Below, piece by piece: positions 25,220 through 35,990 of a stretch of 64,000 nucleotides of DNA. This stretch comes from Syngnathus acus (Eukaryota > Chordata > Actinopteri > Syngnathiformes > Syngnathidae). Below the pieces are notes generated by a model. The model worked only from the letters and a program-made list of their open reading frames with translations, made no database searches and was not told where the DNA came from. Position 1 is the first letter of the stretch. Each line of letters starts with the position of its first letter. The stretch lies in contig NC_051087.1 of the NCBI RefSeq assembly GCF_901709675.1, positions 12,835,384 through 12,899,383 of the forward strand. The letters are read 5' to 3'. Made by a program: the position numbers and the translations under genes.

Positions 25220-25227
25220 ATGCAAAT
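25220..25227 (-). promoter_or_regulatory. Ig octamer of the V promoter
   Basis: Reads ATTTGCAT on the - strand, the light-chain orientation of the octamer bound by Oct factors, about 72 bp upstream of the leader ATG at 25148. Confidence 0.85.
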
Positions 25228-25590
25228 GAGGCTGCGAACGCAGCTGGCTTTGTGAAAGCGAGAAGATATCACTTCCTCCTTTTTTGGACTTTTCCACGTC
25301 TGAGTGCATCAGTAGCTGCGCTGTACTTAGCAAAAATGAACATGGTTTTGCTCACAATCATCTTCATCGGGGTAGCGCGCAACAAACAAAACAATTGTCA
25401 ATTTAGACTAAATTTTAGAGCCATGATTTTCTACTAGTGTTGGACGAGTTCCAATATTGTTACGCAGCCGCCCTCTTGCAGCATGTGAGAGAATTACTGA
25501 AAGAAATACAATTAACATTTCCAGAGTTGGCCATTGTGGTGGTCTTGGAGAGCAAAAATATTTTCTGAGCTGATTCATCATGTTTTAGCA

Positions 25591-25672
25591 GAGGCTCATG
25601 CAAATGAAGCTGCCAGCGCACCTGCCTTTGTGAAAGTGCGAGGCCGCCACTTCCTGTTGTTTGGACTTGTAC
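25591..25672 (-). promoter_or_regulatory. Orphan second octamer promoter block
   Basis: ATGCAAAT at 25598-25605 lies in a block matching the V promoter block at 25213-25290: GCTCATGCAAATGA, GCTTTGTGAAAG-like and CACTTCCT are shared in order. No leader or V exon follows it on the - strand before the real V promoter. It looks like the surviving promoter of a lost V copy. In + orientation it lies about 110 bp before the J signal and might drive germline J-C transcription; that is inference. Confidence 0.7.
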
Positions 25673-25711
25673 TCGGTATTACAGCAAATCATTGCTCATT
25701 GACAGTAGATG

Positions 25712-25750
25712 AGTTTTTGTACGGACGGCTCACCGCTTTGCATCACTGTG
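25712..25750 (+). promoter_or_regulatory. J-segment recombination signal, 23-bp spacer
   Basis: Nonamer AGTTTTTGT (25712-25720; consensus GGTTTTTGT), exactly 23 bp of spacer (25721-25743), then consensus heptamer CACTGTG (25744-25750), immediately followed by J codons. Confidence 0.93.
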
Positions 25751-25788
25751 GTGGAGTTTCTCCGAACAAGGAACCAAACTCATCCTTG
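25751..25788 (+). CDS. Immunoglobulin light-chain J segment
   Basis: In the frame that matches the constant exon it reads WSFSEQGTKLIL plus one base, then donor GTAAGT. GTKLIL is typical of light-chain J, but the FGxG bulge is replaced by F-S-E-Q-G, apparently with one extra residue. The split codon G|CG joins to Ala at the start of the C exon. This is the only J found between V and C. Confidence 0.85.
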
Positions 25789-26193
25789 GTAAGTACTATT
25801 TACTTGACCATCTATTATTTTGGATCAAAATAATTGATAATTCTTCAGTTCCTTAGCCAGCTTTTGGAAAATGAGTAACATTATTTTTGTCAATATTTAC
25901 AAAGCAAACGCCCAGCCATTTCTTGAATAAGCGCTAAAAAGCAGATTTGAGAAACAATATTAGCTGTTAACAGCTACTTCTCAAACTGTGGCTGTAACTA
26001 CAATGCAATGATGGAATAATGTTTATTATGACATATATTAGGACCGTTTGGTCGTTTGTTGCCCATTGAGAAGGTAAGTGTTTCATAAAGTGTGTTCTTG
26101 TAAATTCACATGACCCGAACCATGACCTAAGTGACATTTAGATTGTGTGCAATTGGAAAAAACTGCTGGTCTCTTGTCCTGTCCCCCTGACAG

Positions 26194-26522
26194 CGGGTGA
26201 GGTGCATCGGCCCACCGTGACCCTCTTCCCTCCTTCGAAGGAGCAGCTGCAAACAGAACAGGCCACAGCCGTGTGCGTGGCCAAAGGGGGCCCCCAAACT
26301 TGGACCCTGGGTTGGAAGGTTGATGGCGCCCCCGCTACCTCGGGGGTGTCGCACAGCTCCCTGGAAGAGGCTGATGTAGGTGGGCTTTACAGCTGGACCA
26401 GCACCTTGAGCCTCTCACCGGACCAGTGGCGCAAGGCCCAATCAGTGAGCTGCGAGGCCAGCCTAGCCGGGCAAAACTCCGTCACGCAAACCCTGCCGAA
26501 CCCAGGACAATGCTCAGAGTAG
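26194..26522 (+). CDS. Immunoglobulin light-chain constant domain (CL)
   Basis: A single C1-set Ig exon of about 109 residues after acceptor CCCCCTGACAG. It begins AGEVHRPTVTLFPPSKEQL. First domain cysteine in TAVCVAK, core Trp in LGWKVDG, second cysteine in SVSCEAS, and a terminal cysteine in PGQCSE that would bond the heavy chain. Length and cysteine spacing fit CL. The usual F-Y-P motif after the first cysteine is replaced by GGPQTW. I cannot assign a teleost isotype from sequence alone; the recombination-signal spacers exclude a lambda layout. AATAAA at 26568-26573 is a close polyadenylation signal. The product would be the constant part of a B-cell light chain after an inversional V-J join. 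Confidence 0.92.
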
Positions 26523-26567
26523 AGCCCGAACCCGTGTCTGTGTCTTTGCGACGTTGAAGCATTGCGA

Positions 26568-26573
26568 AATAAA
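26568..26573 (+). other. Polyadenylation signal of the light-chain gene
   Basis: AATAAA, 46 bp after the stop codon of the constant exon. Confidence 0.75.
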
Positions 26574-26685
26574 AATGTCTGAGTATCACCATCTGTCTCT
26601 GTAGCAGCTACTTGGAAGCAAACTTGGTAACACGACAAATAAATGTCTCATCAAGCACATGTATATTGTGACAGGTAGTCTAGAG

Positions 26686-27080
26686 CAGTGGTCCCCAACC
26701 TTTTTTGCGCCACGGACCGGTTACGTGTCAGAAATATTTTCGCGGACCGGCCTTTATATAAATAAATAATACATTTATATAAATAAATACAGTAATCCCT
26801 TCCAAAAACCACCCGCGATAAGTGAAATCCTCGAAGTAACCAACAAGAAGTACTGAGAATCGCCTCTTTTTTTATTATTTTTTTTTTTTTTACATTTTTC
26901 AAAATAAATTCTTACTCATTTTTGCTAGCTTTGCGGGCTCGACTGGGGAAACATGTCACGTGACCAGGACGAGCGTATTGACCTGAATTAATTGATCGTC
27001 GATCAATGCGGCTTGGCGGCCCGGTACCAAGTGACCCACGGACTGGTACTGGTCCGCGGCCCGGTGGTTGGGGACCACTG
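26686..27080. mobile_element. Non-autonomous hAT element with exact duplication
   Basis: 395 bp with 15-bp terminal inverted repeats CAGTGGTCCCCAACC / GGTTGGGGACCACTG and an exact 8-bp target duplication GTCTAGAG (26678-26685 and 27081-27088). Subterminal GCGGACCGG / CCGCGGCCCGG motifs. No coding capacity. Confidence 0.92.
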
Positions 27081-27356
27081 GTCTAGAGAGAAATAAAATG
27101 AAACAAAATGATGAATTTATCATGGCACATATTGCACTCTATAAAAAAAATAACCGTATATAGTTGTAATTAGAACTCAAACTGAATACGTTAATAGTTT
27201 ATTATGTATTGCAAATCCATATATAAACACAGCCTAATTCAAAACAATATTTTGCTCTTAAGGATGAGGAATAATGAAAGCATTTTTGGAACGCATGCAC
27301 GCCCCTTTAATTGGTTTAAATTTACAATCTAAACTAATTCCGAGTGACGTCGTAGT

Positions 27357-27428
27357 GGTTCCATGGTGTAATGGTTAGCACTCTGGACTCTGAATCCAGC
27401 GATCCGAGTTCAAATCTCGATGGAACCT
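27357..27428 (+). tRNA. tRNA-Gln (anticodon CTG)
   Basis: 72 nt folding as a full cloverleaf: acceptor GGTTCCA pairs with TGGAACC, D arm with TGGTGTAATGGTTAGCA, anticodon stem CTGGA/TCCAG with CTG at 27390-27392, T loop TTCAAAT. By memory it equals the standard vertebrate tRNA-Gln-CTG except A at 27420, which leaves a C-A mismatch at the inner T-stem pair 49-65. A TTTT run at 27435-27438 is a Pol III terminator. It stands alone. Confidence 0.95.
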
Positions 27429-27438
27429 GATCAATTTT

Positions 27439-28273
27439 GCCTTCAGAGATTCGAGTCCAACACATCGATCGTCCAAACGCGTCATTAAATGCTCTGGTGT
27501 TCTTAATTCCAGTGGCTGGTCTTGTTTACTGTCACATGTCGGACTTGGATCACAAAACTTAATTACACATAGTTCAACCAATTCACTCAATTTACCCTGA
27601 CTTGAACTTTAATGATTTTCTTACCAAGACCTTTTAGACCTTTCCTTACAAATTTGTGGAACCAGGTCCTTTAATCATGCAACACGTGTGCCCCAATGCA
27701 CTTCGCAACGATCTGGGACGACTTTAATAATCTTGCAATGCAAAATTGTCACGATAAACTCTTTCACTCACCTCATTTCCACTGCTGTTCGGACGTTGCA
27801 TAAAATGTAAATAACACAATGTAAAAATTGGCCCATCTTTCGTAACATATATTCAATTGCATACCACGCAATGGTAGTAAGTAGTAATAATAAAATACAT
27901 ATAATACCACAGCTGTCCAAGCATGACCAAGAAGGCATGATGTGGACTGCTCCAAAGATCTCCTGGTGATAAAGTCCCACCGCCAGAGGCTTCACTCCGT
28001 CTTTTGATTAGCTGCAAGTGCTGCAATGAAAACATCCACCCACCTCTTCCGTTCCTTAATAACACAAAGTGATGCTGACTGTTGACCAATTAATGCAGTG
28101 TGTTAATCTCCATTCCACCCTTGGATATTTTGGTACCTTTTACAATGAAATTGTTTAAAATACATATAAAAAAAATCTCAGGTGGCTGCTCAACAAACTA
28201 CAGCCAATCAGTCAAACCATTTAATACACAAAAAATATGAGTGATATTTTTTGCAGACGGTGATCATTGATTG
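27439..28273. other. Interval between tRNA-Gln and the exosc9 3' side
   Basis: No exon seen. Probably includes the 3' end of exosc9 (ATTAAA on the - strand near 28217-28222 is a possible polyadenylation signal, weakly supported). Confidence 0.35.
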
Positions 28274-28560
28274 ACCCCTTCTCCTCACGTGAACGTGCTG
28301 GAGCCTATTCCAGCTGACTTCAGGCAGTAACATCCTGAACTGGTTACCAGCCAATCGCAGGGCGCACACACAAACAACCATTCACACTCACGAGCAATTT
28401 AGACTGTTCAATTGGCCTAGCATGTATGTTTTTGGAATGTGGGAGGAAACCCACGCAGGGAAAACATGCAAACTCTGCACAGGAAGACCGAAGCCGAAAT
28501 TGAACCCACGACCTCTGAACTGTGTGGCAACGATATAACCAGTGCTCTACCGTGCCACCC
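28274..28560 (-). mobile_element. Diverged, shortened SINE, copy C
   Basis: Shares GGAGCCTATTCCAGCTG, CCAGCCAATCGCAGGGC and GGGAGGAAACC with copies A and B, with deletions and no clear target duplication. It lies in the likely 3'UTR of exosc9. Confidence 0.8.
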
Positions 28561-28687
28561 ATGAAAGAACTCAAATAAATGAAAAATGAACAGAAAGTAA
28601 AAGCTGATATTCTCGAAGTACTCGGTTTTGAAGGCAAGTCAGAAGGAATCCATAACAGGACTGGAGTTTTGGTAACAGAGCTCTCTC

Positions 28688-31600
28688 TCATTTTCTGTGC
28701 CGTTTCTTTGACGCTGCCGGCCCCTTCAGGTGGGAACTTGTACTTGTATTCCTGATAGGGAGAAAAAGTGGATACAGAATAGAGTGGATTTCAGTCAGCA
28801 TACACATTTGCAATGCCCCTGACAAGCCTTAAATTAACTTCAGATGTTTTTGTAGGCTTTGCCTGACATTTTGACATTGTCACACCTTGAAGCACAATAG
28901 AAGGGTACACATAAACCAATTTAATAATAATAATTTAATATATCATAGAAAACTAAAAAACCATCATCATCAGGTAGAGAAAACAGCACAACAGGGATAT
29001 TACCAGAATTTGGGCATCGCTCCAAAATAAAAAAAAATAAAAAAAAAAGAACGACAACAAAATTGGTCAGGGAAGGTGGCAACGTTTTAAGTACCGGAGG
29101 AATTTCTGACAAATAATAGATGTTCAGTCCACATGACAACAATTTCTAGCTTAGCTCTGGGCTGTGAAGTAGGGTTTAAGACGACAGCCTCGAAGCCAAG
29201 ATCTTGCAAATGTGTCCTAACTTTTGGGTCATAATTCCAAAAGGTACGTTTGATGCAAACAAAACTGCTCATCCCCCCCCAAAAAAAGAAAAAGAAAACA
29301 CACATCAAGGGGCCTCTTCAAAAAGTCAAATCTTCTAACCTCTACACCACCTTTTCACAGGTTTTGACTTACGGATCACCTCTGCTAAAGGCAGGTTAAA
29401 AATTGCATCATGTCATCTTTCTGTCTGCACCGAACAGTTTGAAAAAAAAAACGAGCAAGTTCTGGTCGAAACTCTTACTTTTGAACTCCTCCCGTTGCCT
29501 CTGGTTGAAGTATGACCACTTCATCCTCTTCACTGTCACTGTCAGACAGCTCAACCACATCTCCTGGAATGAAAAGCAATTTTTAAGGTCACTTAATTGG
29601 TTTTGCTGAAATTACCAGAATTAAATTTAGATTCCACTCAATTCGATAATAAACCTTCCCTACCCTCCGCTTGTCGTTTTTCTTCCACTTCCATTGTGGT
29701 TTCCTTATTATCGCTGTCTTCTTCATCCAGGTCATCTTCCTCAATTCCCCAGTTGTTCTGCAGCCCTTGGCCTACATGGCCCATGCCCGGGATTGGCACT
29801 ACCGGCGACTGACTTCTAGTATTGCTCTGTTAAGGTTTCACGATAAATTCAAAAACGAAAGAAACAGAAAACACTTGATTTTCACACCAGAAGGAAGATA
29901 CATCTGAGGAGGGACTTCGACCGTCCGATCAATGTCATTGGCTTGTTCTGTCGCATCCGTCATCTCTACTGGAGTCTCTTCCATTTTCAAAGCAGTGATT
30001 CGCTCTTGAGGCATAGACTCAGCAAAGCCGCACTTGCCACCCGCCTTACTGGAAAACATTAATGATCAAAATGTTCGCACTGAATAAGCGCTGGACTTCC
30101 ACCGTTTAGTGCTCAAGTAGGCGAGTGTGAACACACCGGGCTGTTTTGTCATTCTCCAGGGCTTTCGTGATGAGCTTTGTGATTTCGGACACTTTGACGC
30201 TGGCTATTTTACTGCATCGCATGACCTTAAAGAAATTTAACGTAAGACCTATTCCAACTTTGATCCATGCTATCAATTTAAACGGGTAAAAAATGAAAAA
30301 TACAACAAGAGGAGTCCATTAACCTGCTCCTTGAGCAACATGATCCCACCACTAGACTGGATAGAACAGATTTCCCTGTGCTTGTTCATTGCAATCATCA
30401 GCAAGCCGTCCATCACACGCTCTTCCCGCTCACATGGATCTACGAGCAGATATGTCCTGTACAGAAAACAAAAGGAGCAATAAGTACATTGTGTTTTCTT
30501 TTTCTTAATTAAAAATATGTAACGAAATTGTTTGCTTTGAGGGGCGGACCAAGCGAATTACATTTCATTTCAATGGGGGAAAATGATTTGATGAACAAAT
30601 TGAAATTCAGTTATAAACTTGGTCATAAACAATATATGTACCACTCTATTTATAATCTGACAGGCGATAAGGAGTAAAAATGTGTTCTAATATCTCACTG
30701 ACGTAAAGATCTAATAATGTTTTTCTAAGTTGAACTCCAATTTGTCTATAGGTGTGATTGTGAGCGTAGAATTCTTGATTGTCTATGTGTGCCCTCCGAT
30801 TGGCTGGCGACCAGTACAGGTGTCCCCCGCCTACTCCCCAAAGTCAGCTGGAAAAGGCTCCAGCATGCCTACGACCCTCGTGAGGAAAAGCCGTATGAAA
30901 GATGAATGAATGAATGTTTGTAAACCTTGTAATTCGGAATGGACTACTGACGAAGCAGTTAAACTGTTAACCTGATTATGTTTAGAGCGGTCAATATCGA
31001 ATACCTTCAGAGATCACCGCTAATTCCACATATGAAACAAAAAAGCAACACTAAAAGAAATCTTTCAATGTCAATTTCCATCTTTGGAAGCTAGGTTGCT
31101 TTTCTTTTCTTTTCTCGAATACGCATGCATTCGCCATGCTCCTTTCTGATTGCAAGTTTCATATCAATGCCTTTGAGTTCTTGAGTTTTGGTTTTCTGTG
31201 CGTATTAGATAGAAAAATAGGGCAAAAAGTGTGACTTTTGGGACAGACCGGCACGCATTATTTGCTTTTACATCGATTCCTATGGGGGACCGTTGCTTTT
31301 ACTTATAAACGTTTACAAACCCGATCGCGGAACCAATTAAATTCGTAAGAAGGCGTACCAAAATCTGTCCAATATGCTGCAGCCTTACCCTTGCTGGAAA
31401 AAGGCGAAGCTGACACTGATGGGCATGTGGTAGATGCTAAGAGGAATGGGATCTCGTTCATTTGGACTATACTGAGAGAGCAAAAACAATCAGTTGCAGC
31501 ATACACATAGACAATGGCATTCCGACTCGATAGTTCCTCTTAGGTAACTTGGAGAGGAAGCACAAAAGTCCACATGCCAGGGCAGGTAAAATGTAAATAT

Positions 31601-33497
31601 AAAGTGCCATGGCTATTACTAACTCACCACAGTGACTTCATCTCCCTGAATACCAACATCAGGCCGCCTGAAGTGGCACAGAGCGGCGATTGCAGTGATG
31701 CTGGCAGCATCCATCAGGTTTCCATCATGATTCAGTGTGTGCACATCCACCCGAATTTGCCATACCTAGTCATGCAAATGGAGCACTGTCACCATCACCA
31801 CAGAGAAAGTGCTTGTTTTTAGATTTGTCAACTGTTGAGGTTCACCTTTTCGCCAGACACCACACACAAGGACTCCAAATCAATGCACTTGGAGTTTCTT
31901 AAGCATCTCTCCAGCTGTCGATTCAGCTTCACTGACAACTCTGACTGCCTTCAGAGAAAGAAAATCATAAAGCTTTTTTTTTTTTTTTTTTTTTATCTTC
32001 GCTGGACTAATCAAATGATAAAAATGAGATGGAGAAGGGTTCTGTGTACAAAAACAAGACTCAGAGTACAATAACGGGACCAAAGCAGTTTTTTTCTTTA
32101 CCTGCCCTGCTCGAATGCAGGTGAAGCCATGGGTGACAGCTCAATATTGAAGAACATGATTCCCTCATTTGGTCGGCTCTCTTTTGGGGCCACCAGCTCA
32201 CAGGATACCTGGGCCATTACCCTGTGCCATGACAAGCAAAGCAGCATACAATAGTTGAGAAGATGAATTCAATTTAGAAGATCACATCACCCACAACCCT
32301 GAAAGTGTTTTGTGAGTGAAAAAAGGTTCACAGAAACACTGAACAGCACTGCTCACTGGACACCTCAAGAACTTTTTTTGCTTTCCCTGTTAGGGAGTCA
32401 CCAATTTGATTATGAGAAATAATTATTTTTCCATGGCATCAACTGAAAAAATGAGTAGAGTCCTCTAAGTGAGTGGAGTCCTCTAAGCATCAAACACAAC
32501 ATGCCAGTAGTACGTAAAAATAAGGTTTAACACTACTTTGCACCCCTACTCCCTCTGTGCCATAAGGAATAGTTTTCTCTAAGGCCGGGATGAGGGATAA
32601 ACGGACATCCCAAGCACAGTGGAGAAAATATTGTTTCTTAATACAAATGGAGAAAGCCCCCATTTTCAAACCATGCCCTTAACTACACGTTGGAAGTGAA
32701 CATATTTGATAAAGCAAGCAAACAAAATCAAATTATCGACTAGACTTTTTTGGAGGCCATTCGTTCACCTTGTTTTGCCCAGCTCTACAAAGCAGCATCC
32801 AAAGTCAGTCCCAAACATGATCTTTAATTTCCTGTAGTCATAGGTCTGCCGTCCATCCAGGCGCTGCAAAAGAAAATACCACACGATTTAAGACATTTGC
32901 AGTACTTGTTGAACACTTGACTGTATACTCACAATAAAGCAGACTTTGACTTTGACAATACAGTAGGTGTTTTAATTGCGCAATATATATATATATTTTT
33001 TTTATTTCAATCATCAAAACCAAAGACAATGTAGAATGTTTTTGATTTTATGTTTATTTTGGCAGGTACATGTACAATACAATTTTACAGCTTCATTTCA
33101 CCTTATGTTTTACATGACTTGTCGAAAAAAGAAGCGTGTTAAAGCAATTCTGCTTATCTTGTCCCGCCCCGATTTCAAACAAGATTTCACTGGCAGACAC
33201 ACAATCTACATTACCACATCAGAATCAGAACCATCTTTGTATATACCACCACAACCATGAAATGGAAGCAAAAGAAAACTGAATTTGACTAGTACAATAT
33301 GATTTGAATGCGGCAATAACAGTTGAACTGAAAGTTTGAATAAAAAACAGAAGCAATAACGATTCAACTGGAAGTTTGAAGTTTTCGACCAAGACCAGAC
33401 TGCGTTTCCAAAACGAAAGTGCAATATATACCTTTTTCTCTTGGATGGCTTTAAGTAAGAAATCCCGCTCGCAATTTGACAAAGGTGTCTCCTTCAT
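28688..33497 (-). CDS. exosc9: Exosome complex component RRP45 (EXOSC9)
   Basis: Coding exons in transcript order: 33432-33497, 32769-32863, 32102-32221, 31846-31948, 31628-31765, 31389-31471, 30324-30456, 30137-30225, 29886-30048, 29664-29826, 29479-29563, 28688-28751; 1302 nt, 433 aa. EXOSC9 is one of the six RNase-PH-like subunits forming the exosome barrel for RNA 3'-end processing and decay, in nucleus and cytosol; the human barrel is not catalytic. Recognised from the start MKETPLSNCERDFLLKAI, RLDGRQTYDYR, FGTDFGCCFVELGKTR, VSCELVAPK, NHDGNLMDAASI, CHFRRPDV and SSGGIMLLKEQ (RNase PH fold, residues 1 to about 280). The C-terminal part is acidic (LSDSDSEEDEV) and ends in basic KKRHRK, as in the human 439-aa protein. 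The donor after exon 9 (GGT|GTGAAA) is my least certain border; an alternative is AT|GTATC with a shifted acceptor. Confidence 0.95.
30768..30912 (+). mobile_element. SINE 3' fragment, copy D
   Basis: Only the last third of the SINE: GATTGGCTGGCGACCAG, TGTCCCCCGCCTACT and the tail CCGTATGAAAGATGAATG. Lies in an exosc9 intron, antisense to the gene. Confidence 0.75.
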
Positions 33498-33610
33498 TCT
33501 GCTTCAGTCGTTAATACGCTACGCTAAAACTCCGGGAGCATGACTAAAAGAGGCATGCAACCGCCATTGTTATTTTTGTGAACTTTAACCCGGAAGTCCA
33601 TATACGTCAC
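33498..33610 (-). promoter_or_regulatory. exosc9 promoter region
   Basis: Just upstream of the start codon. CCGCCATTGT at 33561-33570 is a YY1-type ATGGCGG site on the gene strand, CCGGAAGT at 33590-33597 is an ETS site, and ACGTCAC near 33605 is a CRE-like half site. No TATA box. This combination is common in housekeeping promoters; function is inferred. Confidence 0.5.
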
Positions 33611-34040
33611 ACCAAATTGAGTGTGTATTTTTCGTGCTCGCTGTTGTCCTATAACCTACAACATATGTTCCGCTCACCACTTTTTGTCCGATCGGAACCG
33701 AAAGGAAGGGAAAAGCAATTACGTTTAAGAATTTCAGGACGTATTTCATGTCACTTTGAATAACCCTCATTAATCCAGTGCCGACTTGGCTGAAGTCAGC
33801 TGTACAAAACAAGGCAAAAGAAAAGTGAATGCAAATACTAAAGACAAGATAAGGACACGACGTGATATACACAAAATGTAAAAAAAAAAAAAAAAATCCT
33901 CAAACATACAAAAAACACAAAATAATAGAAATGACTAAATAAAATCTTCATCTCGAATAAAAAAAAAATCCACCATAGCTCCCTTTATCCAACCCCGTTT
34001 GATGTCTATTTACTTTATTGACGCAAAGCACATTACAAAT
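33611..34040. other. Interval upstream of exosc9
   Basis: A-runs and AT-rich sequence; no exon or clear element. Confidence 0.5.
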
Positions 34041-34804
34041 TAGTGTTGGCTCGTGAGTGAACGATTCGTTCAAAAAGAACGAATCATTTCAGTGAACGAG
34101 AGTGAACTTTTTTTTCCTTTCATATATAACTTCAACCAGTAGGTGTCACTAATGTCCATTGAAGCTGGTGCTACCTCGCCGTAAAATAAAACGAAGAAAA
34201 TGATGTAACTTCCCGTTCACGAACGAGTCGTGAATTGCATTTCCCGTTCACCAACGAACGAATCTGTGAGTGAACAAATCACTCATTGGGTGAGTCACTC
34301 ACTGAGTGAATCACTCACGGGGTGATTCGCATTTCCAGTTCACCGCGAGAACGGATCAGCGAGGGAACGAATCCTGTCTTTCCCATTCGCGAACGAGTCA
34401 ATGAGTGAAATGCCTACTTGTGCATCAACGGATCAGTCAGTGAATATGTTGCGTCTCCTGGCGTGAACTATGGAAGCCAGAATGTAGATTTACGATTTAT
34501 TTACAGTATGGTTTTAAATAACGTGTATGCATATATATGCCTAAATATTGTTATCCAATATATCGACAGCAGTTTCACATTCGATTGCTGGTTTGAGATG
34601 TACTTTTAATTATTATTATTATTATTATTATTTTAATAAACATTTAAGTTATAACTTGTCTGGTGTTTTATTCCTTGTTTTTATATTCGCCAATCAAACC
34701 CTAGGATTAGGGGGATTCATTGAACGATTTGTTTGAACGAATCTTTTGAGTGAACTGATTCTAAAGATACAGTTCACCTAAATGAACTGGAATGCACATC
34801 ACTC
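34041..34804. mobile_element. Non-autonomous hAT-type element rich in GAACGA motifs
   Basis: Exact 8-bp target duplication TTACAAAT at 34033-34040 and 34805-34812. The left end starts TAGTGTTGGCTCGTGAGTGA and the right end closes GGAATGCACATCACTC. GAACGA, TTCGTTC and GAGTGA motifs recur in both orientations through the left half and again at the right end. A TTA array sits near 34608-34633. No transposase frame. Confidence 0.75.
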
Positions 34805-34812
34805 TTACAAAT

Positions 34813-35824
34813 GCAAAATACGAGTATGCACAATTTATAAATACAGGTTTAATATTACGCAAATAACATAATGGAGATAAAACTATAGTAGCATTTTATA
34901 CACAGCAAAATGCTGTGCAAGACTCTGAAGACTGCAACCTTGAACCCCTTTGTCCCCAATTTCCTAATAATGTCAGTGACTTTGAGGATTTAGAGTGGAT
35001 CTAAAACCTTCACAAAATAAAGAGAAGGTTGATACGATATACCGTATATGAGCCATTCTACCGAACTGGTTCAAATTCAGAGTTGGGTGTATTAAATGTG
35101 TCAAATTTGTACATTATTTCTGAAAAACATTTACTCTATTCATGTTGCACGTAAAAGTACAATTATTATATTTTCTTGGTTTTTGCCTGTCTTAAAATCT
35201 GTCACTACCGAAACACAGAATTAACCTGACAACTGGCAAGAGGTCGGAATTTTGTGAACTCATAAATAGAGCTTGCAGCAAGGTTAACACGGAATTCCAG
35301 TGGAATGAAATAATTCTGTTAACCGATTCATATTTGTGTTCACCACTGTCTAGAGTATTTTTTTGTCATCAGAATCAGTCTAAATGAATATTTTTAACAG
35401 AATCTGATGACGATTTTCAAAATGTATCACAATTTAAAGGATATTTTTATTGTATAATGTAGAAAGTTGATTATATTGACTCCATCAGTAGGCAAGAGTA
35501 TTGACTGCAACGTTTCAGTAGTGACCATACGGTTGTTGTTGCAGTAATACTCTGAGGGTAGCATTGTAATCACTTAAGATTTTTGCTATATTTTAACTTT
35601 TGACGTGTATTAGTAATGGAAACACGAATTCCGCCATTTTCTCTGATCTGTACTCAGGGTTGTGAAGGATCGTTCACCACTGGTGAATCACCAGTCCATC
35701 ACAAGGCACATTAATTCATCATTGAAGAAAAAAAACATAGGTTTCATATAAATTTTTAATTGGAATGACAAACATTTTTTCTGTAACATCAATACAACAA
35801 AAATTAGTAATACAAATTATTATT

Positions 35825-35873
<49 letters not shown>

Positions 35874-35990
35874 TGAGCTTTTTAAATATATGTCATGAAT
35901 TACGTGACAAACATTGATAAACCTAATCAAAAGGCCCGTATGATGAACGTATTACATAGGCTGTTGTATTAAAGGAGCAAAGACGTTTCG
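34813..35990. other. Interval before the clgn promoter
   Basis: AT-rich, no exon seen. Contains an AAT trinucleotide array at about 35820-35871 and a possible repeat scrap near 35660-35710 (GTTCACCACTGGTGAATC). Confidence 0.5.

Noticed and set aside
35640-35710. GTTCACCACTGGTGAATCACCAG palindrome-like patch as a regulatory site
   Set aside because: Imperfect and short; could be a scrap of the GAACGA-type repeat nearby. Not strong enough to list as a site.
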